Source: Nemertoderma westbladi
Taxonomy: Eukaryota; Xenacoelomorpha; Nemertodermatida; Nemertodermatidae
Assembly (NCBI GenBank): GCA_032718475.1
Contig: JAUCBJ010005978.1
Coordinates: forward strand, 26,325-90,324
Length of the DNA: 64,000 nt
Direction of reading: 5' to 3'
In this document: in pieces, positions 10,401-20,151 of the stretch
Layout of the letters: each line of letters opens with the position of its first letter
How positions within the stretch are numbered: position 1 is the stretch's first letter
Notes under the pieces: generated by a model
What the model saw: only the letters and a program-made list of their open reading frames with translations
What the model was told of the DNA's origin: nothing
Database searches by the model: none
Translations under genes and position numbers: made by a program

Positions 10401-13400
10401 ATCGGGACGGACCAATTCAACCTACATCAGGTGTGGGAAACCAGACCATCGGCAGTTGTAGCGGGAAACGCATACGCCTGCAGAACGCCGATAGGGTGGT
10501 ATACTCGAGCGCCTGTGCGCACACTAGACGTAAGTGACGAGGAAGACGATGTACAGAGTACATGTAGTTTATTAACTACAAATTCAATTCATTCCTTTTC
10601 ACACGACGTGAACCATACTACGCTACAGTCGACAAAACATGACAGACTTGTAACTAGTATGATAAGTCACAAGGAGCAGCTAACCCACCAGGTGAGTTTA
10701 GAACTTGGGGAGAAGACGAGTCAGCTAGAGATTCCATCGACGACAGATGATAGGCTTGCGAGTCTACCTACCCCAATAACCTCAACAATACCCGTCGATA
10801 TCGATGATGACGCGTTGAGAAATCATCAAATGGAACAAGCCGCACTGGACAAAGAATTAACGGAGAAGACTATCAGGTGGTTAGAACAAGATACAGCTGA
10901 ACCTGGTAGCTACGAACCTTGTATGTCGGAACAGGAGAAACAATCTCTGAAGATCATGGAAGATACTATCCACCAGACGAAAGACGGACATTATGAGGTG
11001 GGGATGTTATGGCGTAGCCAAAGTCCTAAACTTATAAACAACTACCCACTGGCTTTAAGACGTCTACACTCAATACGGCAACGTCTATTAAAGAACGAGA
11101 AAGCCCATCTGCAGTACAACACTCAGATGGAAACGTATTTGACTAAGGGATACGCTATCCGAATGACTAACCCAGAGATGGTGACTAACCAGACATACTA
11201 CCTGCCACATCACTATGTGAGACACCCCGACAAACCAGATAAAGTACGCGTAGTCAATGATTGTGCGGCTCTATTTGAGGGAATGTCCCTCAATAGTGAG
11301 TTGATAGATGGACCAAACATGAATAATTATCTTATGGGGGTGATTATGCGCTTCCGTCAGCGTCAAGTAGCCTTTACTTGCGACGTTGAAGCGATGTTTC
11401 ACCAAGTGAAAGCGTTAGAGCGAGACAGAGACAGTTTGCGGTTCCTCTGGTATCCGAAAGGAGACTTAAGTCTACCACCAGCGACTTACCAAATGCAAGT
11501 TCGCGTTTTCGGTGCCAGAGACAGCCCAAATTGCACGATGTACGCCCTAAAGCAGGCCACTAGGCATCAGAAACACCTGTATGACCCAGAGATAATTAGG
11601 ATTGTGGAGCGTGACTTTTACGTTGACGACGGTTTACAGAGTTGCGACACAGTAGAACGTGCTACAACAGTAGCACATCAATTACGGGACTGCTTAGCGG
11701 GCGGAGGTTTTAACCTCACCAAATTCGCCTCAAACAGTGCCGAATTAGTAGACTCATTCGGAACGACTGAGCGTGGAGGTGGTGACATAGACCTAGAGTT
11801 CGAACCACTACCGACGACTAAGGTGTTGGGGCTCTTTTGGGACCCAAACACAGACAACTTTCGAGTGAAAGTGAGACTGGACAGTCAAGAGAACACACTG
11901 ACAAAGAGATCATGCTTGTCAAAGTTGAGCCGATTGTTCGATCCGTTAGGATTCATCAGTCCAGTGATACTGCAAGCCCGCATTTATATGCGCAGTATAT
12001 GGAAGGATGGACTAACATGGGACGAGCCGATCTCATCAGACCAAGTGGACTTATGGAAGACCTGGGAGGCGGAATTATCTTCGCTAGAGGATTATTCCAT
12101 ACCCAGGGTTTACTTTCCATTACAAAGTACATTTCCTGACAACTTGGAACTACACTGTTTTTCTGACGCCAGTGACAACGGTTTTGGTGTGGCAGCGTAC
12201 TTGCGCAGACAAGTAGACTCAGACGAATTCGCTGTTTCGCTCATTACTTCTAAGGCAAAAACAATGCCTACTAAGTATATGACGACACCACGAGCTGAGC
12301 TACAAGCCGCAACCCTGTCAACCACCATCGTGAACCTCATACAGACAGAACTACAGTCGAGTTTACAGATATTTTATTGGACTGACGCGACGTTGGTTTT
12401 ATTTTACATAAACAACGACACACTCGAATTCAAGACATTCGTAGCTAACCGTCGCGCGGAAATTCTAGACCGTTCAATAAAAGAGGATTGGCGACATTGT
12501 CCCGGACCACAAAACCCAGCTGATATTGCGTCGCGAGGAATGATGCCTGAGGAATTCTGTAAACCGGAGAACAAAGAATTTTGGCAACACGGATCCCAAT
12601 TCTTGCAGAAATCGACACAAGATTGGCCTCCGTTATACGACAACAAATCTAACACTATCCCTAAGGACGCCGAAATCAAGAAACCAAAAAAGGGGAAGAC
12701 AAAGAAAAAGACGACGTCGGCAAAACTCAAGAAAAAACCGAAGGCGAAATGGAAAGATATAACTTCAAAGGTCAAGAGAGGAAGACTTGCGAGCCTTTCT
12801 ACACCAGACATATCGCCAGACGGTCAACCAGACATTTTACCAGACACTAGTGACATACTGACAAATAGTAAAGCCGCAGTTTCTCTATTGGAGCGGCCTT
12901 CTATTGACAAACAACCAAATACGTTACCAGACGTATCGCCAGACACATTACTAGACAGTCGACTAGACATTTTGTCAGAAACATCACAAAATGTTCTACC
13001 GGACATTAGTAATGTATCGACTAACAATAAAGCCGCAGTTTCCCTATTGGAGCGGCCTTGTATTGACAAACTACCAATTTTGACACACTTGAGCAACCAT
13101 AAGCATGGTGAAACTTCATGTATTACAGATGTGGGTAGTACCTACGCTAATGTAAATACAGGTGTTACTTTGCGCTCAAGAGACATACCGAACTTGCAAC
13201 CTATGGTGAAACCTGGGATTAATATCGGCAGAAAAATAAGTTTACCGAAACCCACTGATCCCATAGAGTTCAAACCACCATTAACGATCGACTTACAAAG
13301 TACCGACAATCAAGGTAAGAAGACGAAGAAGGACAAATTACTTGTAGACCCGGACGGATCAACAGTCAACAAGGGAATACTTACCGGCGGACCCGTGGGC

Positions 13401-14975
13401 CCTTCTAGTAAATCAAAACCTTCCAAGTTCTCCATTGACTTACCTGATGACGTCACAAATACTTACGTCGACCATATTGTAAACCTAACAGATTCTTGGT
13501 CAAACGCTTGCCGAAAATTAGCGTGGATTGTACGTTTTGTACAATACGTAAAAGGCAAACGAGACTTTACACGTCGACTTACATTGGCTGAGATTGACAG
13601 GTGTGAGATTAAATTAATTCGCCATTATCAACTGCGATATTTCGCGCGCGAATTCACATCCATAAATCAAGGTCAACCAATCAAGTCGTCACCAATACTG
13701 AGTTGGAGTCCGATTATTTATAATGGCTTAATTTGTCATAAATCTCGGCTTCAAAACATTGACTTTAACACAAACTTTAGGTACCCAATAATAATACCGC
13801 AACACCACGAACTACAACGTGCAATGATACTGGACGCACATTTACATCTGAAACACGCTGGAAGACACCACTGTCTTTCCTACTTACGTACTAGATTTGT
13901 ATTGATTAGACCCAGTAAAGCGTTAAGTTCAGTGACACGTACGTGTATTATTTGTAAAAAGGTACACTCTAGAATAGGTACCCAAGAAATGAGTGAACTA
14001 CCACAAGCACGACTTCAAGCATTCAGACCACCTTTTACAGAGACTGGAATTGATTGCTTTGGTCCCATACATACGAAACGTGGACGTATACTAGTAAAAC
14101 GCTGGGGACTGATTTTCACATGTATGTCCAGTAGGGCAGTTCAAATTGAACGTGTGATGGATCTTTCCACCAACGCGTTTACACTAGCACTGCGGCGATT
14201 TATCGCTAGACGCGGACTAGTAAAATGCTTGTACTCAGACCAAGGGACAAACTTTGTTGGTGCTCGGAATGAGATTGCTAGAGCCTTTAAGAAATTAGAT
14301 CACGATCAAATCTCGAACGAACTACAACCTCACAAGATTGTTTGGAAGTTTAATCCTCCAGATAGTCCATGGAGAGGCGGAGTCTGGGAGAGATTGATTA
14401 GATCTATCAAAACGGCAATGGCAAAGGTCATTCCAGTAAACCACATACTGACAGACGACCAACTGACAACATTGTTTGTTGAAATCGAGGCAATACTAAA
14501 TACTAGACCAATAGTATTAGTACCCGATGACAAACAATCTCAGTTCGCTTTGACACCGGCACACCTGCTAATGCAGGCACCGACCACTTTGACGCCGATT
14601 TCTATTCCAATAGAAAGCGACAGCTACGGTAGAAAAGCGTGGAAAATCACGCAACTACTAGCTAACAAATTCTGGGAAATATGGCAAAACCATTATTTGC
14701 CCTCTATTTCTGCCAGAACAAACTGGTACAATAACACCCGCGCATTAAAGCCGGGAGATCACGTGCTGTTAGCGGAAGTGAATCTAAAAAGACGCTTCTG
14801 GATAACAGGTGTAATTTTAGCCACACATCCATCTATGGATGGAGTGACAAGGACTGTGACGGTACGAACAATTGACGGTCGTACAGTAGACAGACCGACT
14901 CAACGTCTCGTACTCCTTGAAGAGACTCGTAACGAGTCTGGAGACTACAAATCTCCACCTAATACTAGTAAATAA
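7422..14975 (+). CDS. Gag-Pol polyprotein of the giant BEL/Pao element
   Basis: This is a 2517-residue uninterrupted frame. In order: coiled coil (to about 90); a Thr/Pro-rich region with three 28-residue repeats (about 217-297); a DUF1759 capsid-like domain (about 470-620); a CCHC zinc knuckle C747-C760 with a second Cys/His cluster after it; an aspartic protease with D880 in a D-S-A motif instead of D-S/T-G; reverse transcriptase with YVDD at 1400-1403; RNase H from about 1581, including PRAEL and a HCPGPQNPADIASRG motif; a Lys-rich, repeat-containing linker (about 1750-2020); an H2C2 integrase zinc region (about 2135-2180); a DDE core at D2211, D2273 and E2323; and a C-terminal domain of DUF5641 type. 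All catalytic positions I can identify are present except the unusual protease motif. The frame is open upstream to 7251, so the true N-terminus may lie earlier. Confidence 0.95.
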   Translation: MKTRQIKAQSVIRQAEFEAQRQQTEQREKTAKLRLELEKKARELANAKEDLDLQARDRSMRSRDGHDLDQIEVRHRQIQERKKEGSVGAPGRERQLVKDLCQRFPQVTHMFAPVTTKEPVSIAGSSDISPIHGVTEHRFVIPDKFTPPRATSSPIPKVKVSNPPITDRSSLLTGPALLTTKQVSPPSTPKPVTHYAYPMTFRPTRPVVSNAVIRPPVQFTSQSTTLRKTCEPTEQRRSVDTRQFNQFTSQSTTSRKTCEPTEQRRSVDTRQFNQFTSQSTTSRKTCEPTEQRRTVDDVPKRNVRIRTTQRMRARRPPYPDDSSTSSESDYPKREVFRTGAADEYKRERSDNSFADNPPQNTPTQKALQPTNAISTQQFADILRPVVNKLAQIEERLEEGYTDSSRNSEFEHNRHPKEPQRPVPSKHTSYQGKAPRRENINLVTNQGCETLNVAEEIAKFAARQGLPVQQPPKFSGSSKHWHTFVDYIESQIAVCAFTSREKFNYLLQTLSGEPKRLAETFVGVPDAFELAYDRLTSIYGGTVSMARSVIEELCKGGAITKPVDLLKLADEIRNAITTLRSIGQLDYGNTPTVLLKIIGRLHHRLRREWRKVEYQREERGGFLKLEDVYLLISREAVVETRSNYTDQHIVAEGITLPFSNRQKPQTTSTKTATYTTSTETRQFSDGSRVSAPIGTKQTRQQLSTDFSGCQYCEHLGKRYIGHKLRGCRQFRELNSEERRLQIRPLDSCWRCTRHGHVRKDCPNTDTCPSCGRNHDGLLHTDSHTPTKRFAREHPEAAARCDAAYRKRESKTTPTFMTHIEDCFSEQSGSSDEELEDDEEYSNGDEQPSIALLTTDQLKGFSVIPIKITGTKGSKRIYAILDSASSHSYVDEKIADVVTDLKQGKRVSYTVSSMHGQRAIPVTRVKLDLDSLLPKSQHSERERSLLPFKDLTFAATKDFSNLLGPVPEQSLEDRKYFRHLGVPECPVNYRSVAMLIGTDQFNLHQVWETRPSAVVAGNAYACRTPIGWYTRAPVRTLDVSDEEDDVQSTCSLLTTNSIHSFSHDVNHTTLQSTKHDRLVTSMISHKEQLTHQVSLELGEKTSQLEIPSTTDDRLASLPTPITSTIPVDIDDDALRNHQMEQAALDKELTEKTIRWLEQDTAEPGSYEPCMSEQEKQSLKIMEDTIHQTKDGHYEVGMLWRSQSPKLINNYPLALRRLHSIRQRLLKNEKAHLQYNTQMETYLTKGYAIRMTNPEMVTNQTYYLPHHYVRHPDKPDKVRVVNDCAALFEGMSLNSELIDGPNMNNYLMGVIMRFRQRQVAFTCDVEAMFHQVKALERDRDSLRFLWYPKGDLSLPPATYQMQVRVFGARDSPNCTMYALKQATRHQKHLYDPEIIRIVERDFYVDDGLQSCDTVERATTVAHQLRDCLAGGGFNLTKFASNSAELVDSFGTTERGGGDIDLEFEPLPTTKVLGLFWDPNTDNFRVKVRLDSQENTLTKRSCLSKLSRLFDPLGFISPVILQARIYMRSIWKDGLTWDEPISSDQVDLWKTWEAELSSLEDYSIPRVYFPLQSTFPDNLELHCFSDASDNGFGVAAYLRRQVDSDEFAVSLITSKAKTMPTKYMTTPRAELQAATLSTTIVNLIQTELQSSLQIFYWTDATLVLFYINNDTLEFKTFVANRRAEILDRSIKEDWRHCPGPQNPADIASRGMMPEEFCKPENKEFWQHGSQFLQKSTQDWPPLYDNKSNTIPKDAEIKKPKKGKTKKKTTSAKLKKKPKAKWKDITSKVKRGRLASLSTPDISPDGQPDILPDTSDILTNSKAAVSLLERPSIDKQPNTLPDVSPDTLLDSRLDILSETSQNVLPDISNVSTNNKAAVSLLERPCIDKLPILTHLSNHKHGETSCITDVGSTYANVNTGVTLRSRDIPNLQPMVKPGINIGRKISLPKPTDPIEFKPPLTIDLQSTDNQGKKTKKDKLLVDPDGSTVNKGILTGGPVGPSSKSKPSKFSIDLPDDVTNTYVDHIVNLTDSWSNACRKLAWIVRFVQYVKGKRDFTRRLTLAEIDRCEIKLIRHYQLRYFAREFTSINQGQPIKSSPILSWSPIIYNGLICHKSRLQNIDFNTNFRYPIIIPQHHELQRAMILDAHLHLKHAGRHHCLSYLRTRFVLIRPSKALSSVTRTCIICKKVHSRIGTQEMSELPQARLQAFRPPFTETGIDCFGPIHTKRGRILVKRWGLIFTCMSSRAVQIERVMDLSTNAFTLALRRFIARRGLVKCLYSDQGTNFVGARNEIARAFKKLDHDQISNELQPHKIVWKFNPPDSPWRGGVWERLIRSIKTAMAKVIPVNHILTDDQLTTLFVEIEAILNTRPIVLVPDDKQSQFALTPAHLLMQAPTTLTPISIPIESDSYGRKAWKITQLLANKFWEIWQNHYLPSISARTNWYNNTRALKPGDHVLLAEVNLKRRFWITGVILATHPSMDGVTRTVTVRTIDGRTVDRPTQRLVLLEETRNESGDYKSPPNTSK
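8071..8308 (+). repeat. Three tandem 84-bp repeats within gag
   Basis: Units start about 84 bp apart (marked by GGAAGACTTGTG at 8101, 8185 and 8269). They are nearly identical and code for a 28-residue repeat containing RKTCEPTEQRRSVDTRQFN. Each unit carries one copy of the dispersed 20-base motif. The near-identity implies recent tandem amplification. Confidence 0.95.
12850..13085 (+). repeat. Repeated segment in the RNase H-integrase linker
   Basis: The stretch coding for KAAVSLLERP occurs at about 12870-12905 and again at about 13030-13065 with few changes. It is surrounded by P-D-x-L/S-P-D-type repeats. The linker it lies in is absent from typical BEL/Pao Pol and partly explains the long protein. 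Confidence 0.75.
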
Positions 14976-15634
14976 TTAGGAGTTTACAAATAGATTTCCA
15001 CGTACCTGTACACTGTAGTAAGGACAGCGGTAGAATTCCATTGTCTTTATATGTGAACATTGAGGGTAGTACCCTTATGTGTCACATAGGAGCGGGATTT
15101 GTAGGTATAAGAAATGGAATTCTACTTGGAACTCACAATATTGAGACATTTTCGAAATTTTAGACAATCCATTTGGATTTGAAAAATTTTTAAAATTTTC
15201 TCCAGTGAATAGATTTCAGGGTACAGTCGGGTGGAACTTAAAATTAGAGAAACAAGAGAGGAAGACTTGCGAGCCTTTCTTAAAATTTTAATTAAATTTT
15301 ACACGGTCTTGTTTCAATAAGTTACGTCAAAATAGACTCCCCTATATTTATTACTAATTCTTGACTGCTTATTTTCTGATAATAGTTTGGGATCAAAACG
15401 TGAGTATTTTAGACTCACAGCCAGTTTAGCCCAAATTCGTTTTTATTTCGGCAAAAAATTTTAGATAAGAAGCAGCGTGTCATTAAAGAAACCCTAGATC
15501 TTAGGCTATGGGTAGGAGGTTAGAGCGTTGTCGAGCCCAAAGGGCAGACGAAACTCTCACGTCTCCTCACAACTAACTACAAACTCTGTTGTATTCCCTC
15601 TAGTAGTAATGATTATGTAACTACACCCCTAATT
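14976..15634 (+). other. Spacer between gag-pol and ORF3
   Basis: This is AT-rich non-coding sequence holding one copy of the dispersed motif at 15260. The bases just before it (caagagaggaagacttgcgagcctttct) match those at 12773-12800 inside pol, so a short block was duplicated. An AG-rich stretch before ORF3 could hold a splice acceptor for a subgenomic mRNA, but none stands out. Confidence 0.6.
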
Positions 15635-18600
15635 ATGGAGAAAGGGATACAAGGAGAGCCGAGATGGGGATATGATATCCAAGAGGAGGCAGCAGCGCCA
15701 TTCGAAAGATTTGGAGCCAAGGATTACACTATATTCGGTATAAAAGAATTATCGGAAAGTACAGCGAAACTCGCGAGAACTAAATATGACTCGAATGTAT
15801 TAAAGAGAAGGCAAAACGCATTAAACGAAAGACCCGAAAGTTTGCGCCAAACCTTCAATGAACTTTACCCGTACGACGCTTTGTGTGATACGGGAGACAT
15901 TAGCGAAGACCCCGATACTGAAATTAGTCGTTTGTATCATACCATGCAATACCTAAAGGCGCACGAACCTATGCCCGCGGTACGCGATGAATTCGATGGA
16001 ATGCATCTTTACAGACGAACTCGAGGGGACGATAGAGAAACCAAGGAAGCATTTTCAGTTTATAAACTTTATTATCAATGCGGTTCTTGTATGCGCGAAC
16101 AACGAAATGCGATTCCGATGCGTTTGAATAAGGAAAATCCCGAACCGATATTGGCGAGGTGTTCGAACCATCAACAACTACGCTACCAGGAAGGAGGGTA
16201 TCCTTTATCGAATCCATATCATTCATTTGCTATGACCGGACCAAAGGCGGGAGAAACTGTCATTTACCCACCTAAGGTTGTTGAACCCGATGTATTTGAA
16301 CTTACGCTGGACGAGGCAAATCAGTCAACCCGCGAAAAGAAAGAAGCTCTTAGCCTATACAGAGCCTACAAGGCTTTCGAGAAAGGTGAGATGGAAGAAT
16401 GGGGTGGAAGACTCGCGAGCCTACCTTGCCATTGGACGTCACACGATCAAACTTCAGCTAAGGAGATGACACCGGAAGTTTTCGAGAGCATAAACTTTGC
16501 TCAAAACGTTATTCAGAGACTACAGATTGCATCCCCGGAGAGGCCAAGAGAAATGCAACCGTATAGTACTTCAACTACGAAACCATTGAGTACGACACTC
16601 AACTTTCCTATTAGTATACCAGTCCGACAGGATACGACGTACGAAATACCCATCGTGGATCATCCAGAAATCATTTCAAACTTGGAGTTTCTTCCTGCAG
16701 TTGTTTTCAGCGATATGAGTAAGATATATGATTTACGTAGACATATTACTCAAAAGGTCGTGTACAACGTTCCACCTCATATTCAAGATTTCAAGGAACT
16801 GGATAGAGCTGGTGCCGATATAGCTCCGAGTAATCTGAAAGGATATCTAACCAAGACGATTCGTTTATGGATTGGAACCGGAACCTTCGAGTCGGATACA
16901 GATATTGCCGCGGATTGGCGAGGTAAGGTTATTCGTTTCGATGATGATAAGGATATAGAGAAGATTTGGCAACCTTCGGAAGAATTGTTGGATGAATGGA
17001 ATAGGACGTTTAGATCGTTTCAGGAAATCGGTTACATGTTTTACGATAACGAGGGCGGCAGTCATCAGCAGAGTTTGACTTCTAAGACTATACAGATTAG
17101 AGCGGCGGACGGAGTCCTGCACGTTTTCAGTAGACAGAGGAGCGACAAACGAATGCCGATACCTCCAGCGAATACAAAGCGACACCATCTTATCACCGAC
17201 ATAGTAAAGAAGATGGACCAAGCTTGTAATATTGACGCTAGAATGCTACCGAAGATGGTAAGAAACATGATTTTAGATAAAACTGTTGTAAAGATTGGAT
17301 CAGGAGTAAGGGAGGATTTAATTAGCGACTTCGCCGGCATGACGGACAGCGATGACCGACTACCGACACCATACGTCGACACTCGACCTCTTATTCTGTG
17401 GTCTATAGAACAGGGATATTTTCGTGAGTATAATACTCAGAAGACTGGAACTGGATACATTTCCTACCTGTTATTCAATTGGGATTATAAGGAAGGTAAG
17501 AGAAACAAGTATATTGAAACTTATGGAGAAGGTGATACTCCAGATATGAGTGAGTTTGAATCACAGCTTAAATGGAGAGGATGCGTGTATTGGGCTATTA
17601 CGTCACCTCCAAGAGCGGTCTTACAATATTATTTAGCAATAGAGTCGTCAGTGAATGTTTGCCTAATCGCCGACATTGTGTCTCGGACTCTCAAAAGACA
17701 TCCACTTTGTCTCGGAGAAGATCATACGTTCTACATGGAAGGGAGAATTCGTACCGACGTGTTTAGACGATTCCTTGAACCCTTCTACAACTCCGACGCT
17801 CAGTGTAATGCCTTTACTCGAGCAGGATTTAGCATATTTCGAGACGTGTATCTTCGCTGTGCGGGATCTCTTATCGAAAGACCATCTATGTTTACATTGT
17901 TACCCTATGAAGGAGAACGTATCGTGGAGATTACGGATGAATCACGGCAGACGCGCGCGCCTATCGGTCACCTTGGTGATGAATTCAAAGTAACTACTAC
18001 GATCGCCGACGATCCTTTAGAGGAACTTCTTGAGATAGAAAGGAACCTCCCGAAGAAATCTCAGACGGAGATTCGACAACTTGAAGCAACAGATGCTATA
18101 GTTTGTATACAACCTTCAGAAACCTACCAACCCATAGACCCAGATGATTACGATTATAGTATGGGAGGAAGCGCTCGACCGATTGGAGATCTTATATACG
18201 AACGAGTGTGGTACCCTGCTAATACGATGTGTAGTAAATGTGGCGTCGCTGGACATCATATGGCAAAGTGCAGTGGAAAGCACATTACTACGACTCAGCT
18301 AATCTGTGGATGGTGTGGGGATCAAGGGTCTCATACCTTTTATACTTGCTGGAGATTTATGGCTCAATGTACTTACTGCAATATAAAAGGACATCGAGCA
18401 TCTGAATGCCAACTAAGAGACATACCTTATGAACACGAATCTGTAAAACTCGTGAGGAAGTTATTTGATGAGTGGGAAGATTTAGCCGACGAACATGTAT
18501 CAGCACAAAGAAGACGGTTTCCGATGAGAGCGCATCTCGGATTTTGGGCGGTAAATCCTCAAACGATGATGTCGGAAGGATACATCTCCGCTATGCCCCA

Positions 18601-19360
18601 ATATGACGAACTTATCGAGGTTGTCGATATTTTGCCCCACGACAGTGGATTCCGAGTGGTGCGCGAGTATCTACTACAGATTCACCCGGATAACAAAAAC
18701 ACGTGGAATTTTCAGAAAGTCGTTAACCGTATTACGTATGGTGAATTCGATCGTTTCCGAACTGAAAAGCGGAACAAAGGAGCTTGGTTAACCGTCGCAT
18801 GGGCGTACCAAGCCGTGTTTTACCATAAACGTATACGAGCGAGCGTATTCGAGGAAGAGGAGGTCCTAGAGGCGACAAATATACCAGCCACTCCGGTTGC
18901 GCCGTCTGCACGTCACCCTCGGGAGGACGGACAGGGTAGGATCATACGGGTCCAGAAAGTGGGCCAACAATTAAAGAAAATTATTAATGTAGAAGAACGC
19001 AAGGGAGTTGAGCCGACTATTCGAGTTACTCGGGATACGGTATCACTTCCAAGAGAACCAGTAGGAGGATCGGGACATACACCAGCTGATCAACAGGGGG
19101 CGCAAGCTACTCTTGGGTCTACGTCGTCCGCCTTTCGCGCGTTCCCAGACGTTCTACCAACTGTAGTGACAACTGATCGGTCACGAGGAATCGGTCGAGG
19201 TTTTGGGATGCCAAATAGACGAATTTGCGAGGAAATAGTCGCACCGTCTCTCAACGTCCAAACGAAACCAGTGACTCGCCCCACGAGTCCCATATCGCGA
19301 GCAAAGTCACCTGTGCGCAGTTTTCGAGGACGCGGCAGGGCTCGATCGACTAAGCGATAA
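15635..19360 (+). CDS. Element ORF3: 1241-residue protein with three zinc knuckles, family not recognised
   Basis: The frame is open from ATG 15635 with no internal stop, in the position where retroviral-type elements carry env. It is not env-like: I see no signal peptide, no membrane segment and no fusion region. Residues 866-925 hold three zinc knuckles, CSKCGVAGHHMAKC (C-X2-C-X4-H-X4-C), CGWCGDQGSHTFYTC (C-X2-C-X5-H-X4-C) and CTYCNIKGHRASEC (C-X2-C-X4-H-X4-C). The tail is basic and RG-rich, ending FRGRGRARSTKR. About 850 residues before the fingers are soluble-looking and unassigned. The fingers and tail predict RNA or single-stranded DNA binding, perhaps a second nucleocapsid-like protein or replication accessory. 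Codon use resembles the gag-pol frame, so it is probably an old part of the element. Confidence 0.85.
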   Translation: MEKGIQGEPRWGYDIQEEAAAPFERFGAKDYTIFGIKELSESTAKLARTKYDSNVLKRRQNALNERPESLRQTFNELYPYDALCDTGDISEDPDTEISRLYHTMQYLKAHEPMPAVRDEFDGMHLYRRTRGDDRETKEAFSVYKLYYQCGSCMREQRNAIPMRLNKENPEPILARCSNHQQLRYQEGGYPLSNPYHSFAMTGPKAGETVIYPPKVVEPDVFELTLDEANQSTREKKEALSLYRAYKAFEKGEMEEWGGRLASLPCHWTSHDQTSAKEMTPEVFESINFAQNVIQRLQIASPERPREMQPYSTSTTKPLSTTLNFPISIPVRQDTTYEIPIVDHPEIISNLEFLPAVVFSDMSKIYDLRRHITQKVVYNVPPHIQDFKELDRAGADIAPSNLKGYLTKTIRLWIGTGTFESDTDIAADWRGKVIRFDDDKDIEKIWQPSEELLDEWNRTFRSFQEIGYMFYDNEGGSHQQSLTSKTIQIRAADGVLHVFSRQRSDKRMPIPPANTKRHHLITDIVKKMDQACNIDARMLPKMVRNMILDKTVVKIGSGVREDLISDFAGMTDSDDRLPTPYVDTRPLILWSIEQGYFREYNTQKTGTGYISYLLFNWDYKEGKRNKYIETYGEGDTPDMSEFESQLKWRGCVYWAITSPPRAVLQYYLAIESSVNVCLIADIVSRTLKRHPLCLGEDHTFYMEGRIRTDVFRRFLEPFYNSDAQCNAFTRAGFSIFRDVYLRCAGSLIERPSMFTLLPYEGERIVEITDESRQTRAPIGHLGDEFKVTTTIADDPLEELLEIERNLPKKSQTEIRQLEATDAIVCIQPSETYQPIDPDDYDYSMGGSARPIGDLIYERVWYPANTMCSKCGVAGHHMAKCSGKHITTTQLICGWCGDQGSHTFYTCWRFMAQCTYCNIKGHRASECQLRDIPYEHESVKLVRKLFDEWEDLADEHVSAQRRRFPMRAHLGFWAVNPQTMMSEGYISAMPQYDELIEVVDILPHDSGFRVVREYLLQIHPDNKNTWNFQKVVNRITYGEFDRFRTEKRNKGAWLTVAWAYQAVFYHKRIRASVFEEEEVLEATNIPATPVAPSARHPREDGQGRIIRVQKVGQQLKKIINVEERKGVEPTIRVTRDTVSLPREPVGGSGHTPADQQGAQATLGSTSSAFRAFPDVLPTVVTTDRSRGIGRGFGMPNRRICEEIVAPSLNVQTKPVTRPTSPISRAKSPVRSFRGRGRARSTKR

Positions 19361-20151
19361 AAGGGAGGGCAAGGGTGGACGGAAGACTCGTGAGCCTTTC
19401 TTGTGAATTTGTGATTTATTTTGAATTATATGTTTTATATTTAGAAAGTTTTGTATTCTGGAAAAGACTCATATTTAGTAAAACTTATATTTAGTAAAAC
19501 TTATATTTTATATTTGTGATTATTCCGAACTTATGCAATTTATATTATTCCGAACTTATGCAATTTATATTGTTCCGAATATTATGCAATCTACATTTTA
19601 TAGGCAGTATTACAGTGAAACAGAAAGTAAGAGTAGATGGAAGACTCGTGGGCCTTTCTTATAGTTTTATTTGTAAAGTGTTATATTTTGTATTTAGAAA
19701 GTTTCATAGATAGAAAGTTTTGTGCTTAGAAAGACTCATATTTGTAATTATTCCGAACTTATGCAATCTACATTTAGGTACGAAAGTATTTGTAATTACT
19801 TGAATTTATGCAATATTTGAGATGCAATAGTAGATGGGAGACTCGCGAGCCTTTCTTATTGTTTTCATTTATTTGTATTTGTAATTGTTTGAATTTATGC
19901 AATATTGAGATGCAATAGATTTATATTGGTGAATTTAATTTAGATTTATATTGTACTTACTTAGTAAAGCCTTAAATACGTAAAGTTTGAATTTGTAATT
20001 ATTTTTGTATCGAATCATTACGTAGAAAGGAAGTATTGTTTGAAATTTTATTGTAAATATGTAAGTACGCCCTAAGTACTCTATAGTTTGAATGATTATT
20101 GGTGAAAACCGTATATTTTATGCACGATAATATCCTGTTTTCATGGAGCGG
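19361..20151 (+). other. 3' untranslated region of the giant element with tandem-like repeats
   Basis: This is AT-rich sequence in which a block containing the dispersed motif (19381, 19639, 19836) and the phrase ATTCCGAACTTATGCAAT recurs about every 200-260 bases. No classical polypurine tract precedes the right LTR; the last bases are TTTTCATGGAGCGG. Confidence 0.75.

Larger units (their letters stand above)
5149..19856 (+). repeat. Dispersed 20-base motif GGAAGACTYGYGAGCCTWYC, about 11 copies
   Basis: Copies start at 5149, 8101, 8185, 8269, 10749 (degenerate), 12780, 15260, 16406, 19381, 19639 and 19836, all on the plus strand and all inside the giant element. In ORF1 and the 84-bp repeats the motif is read as K-T-R/C-E-P-T. 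At 10749, 12780 and 16406 it is read one frame over as R-L-A-S-L-P/S. At 15260 and in the 3' UTR it is non-coding. The core CTCGCGAG is palindromic in some copies. Conservation independent of frame points to a DNA- or RNA-level function. Confidence 0.85.

Noticed and set aside
15635-19360. ORF3 as an envelope protein
   Set aside because: There is no signal peptide, hydrophobic segment or glycoprotein-like cysteine pattern; zinc knuckles and an RG tail indicate nucleic-acid binding.
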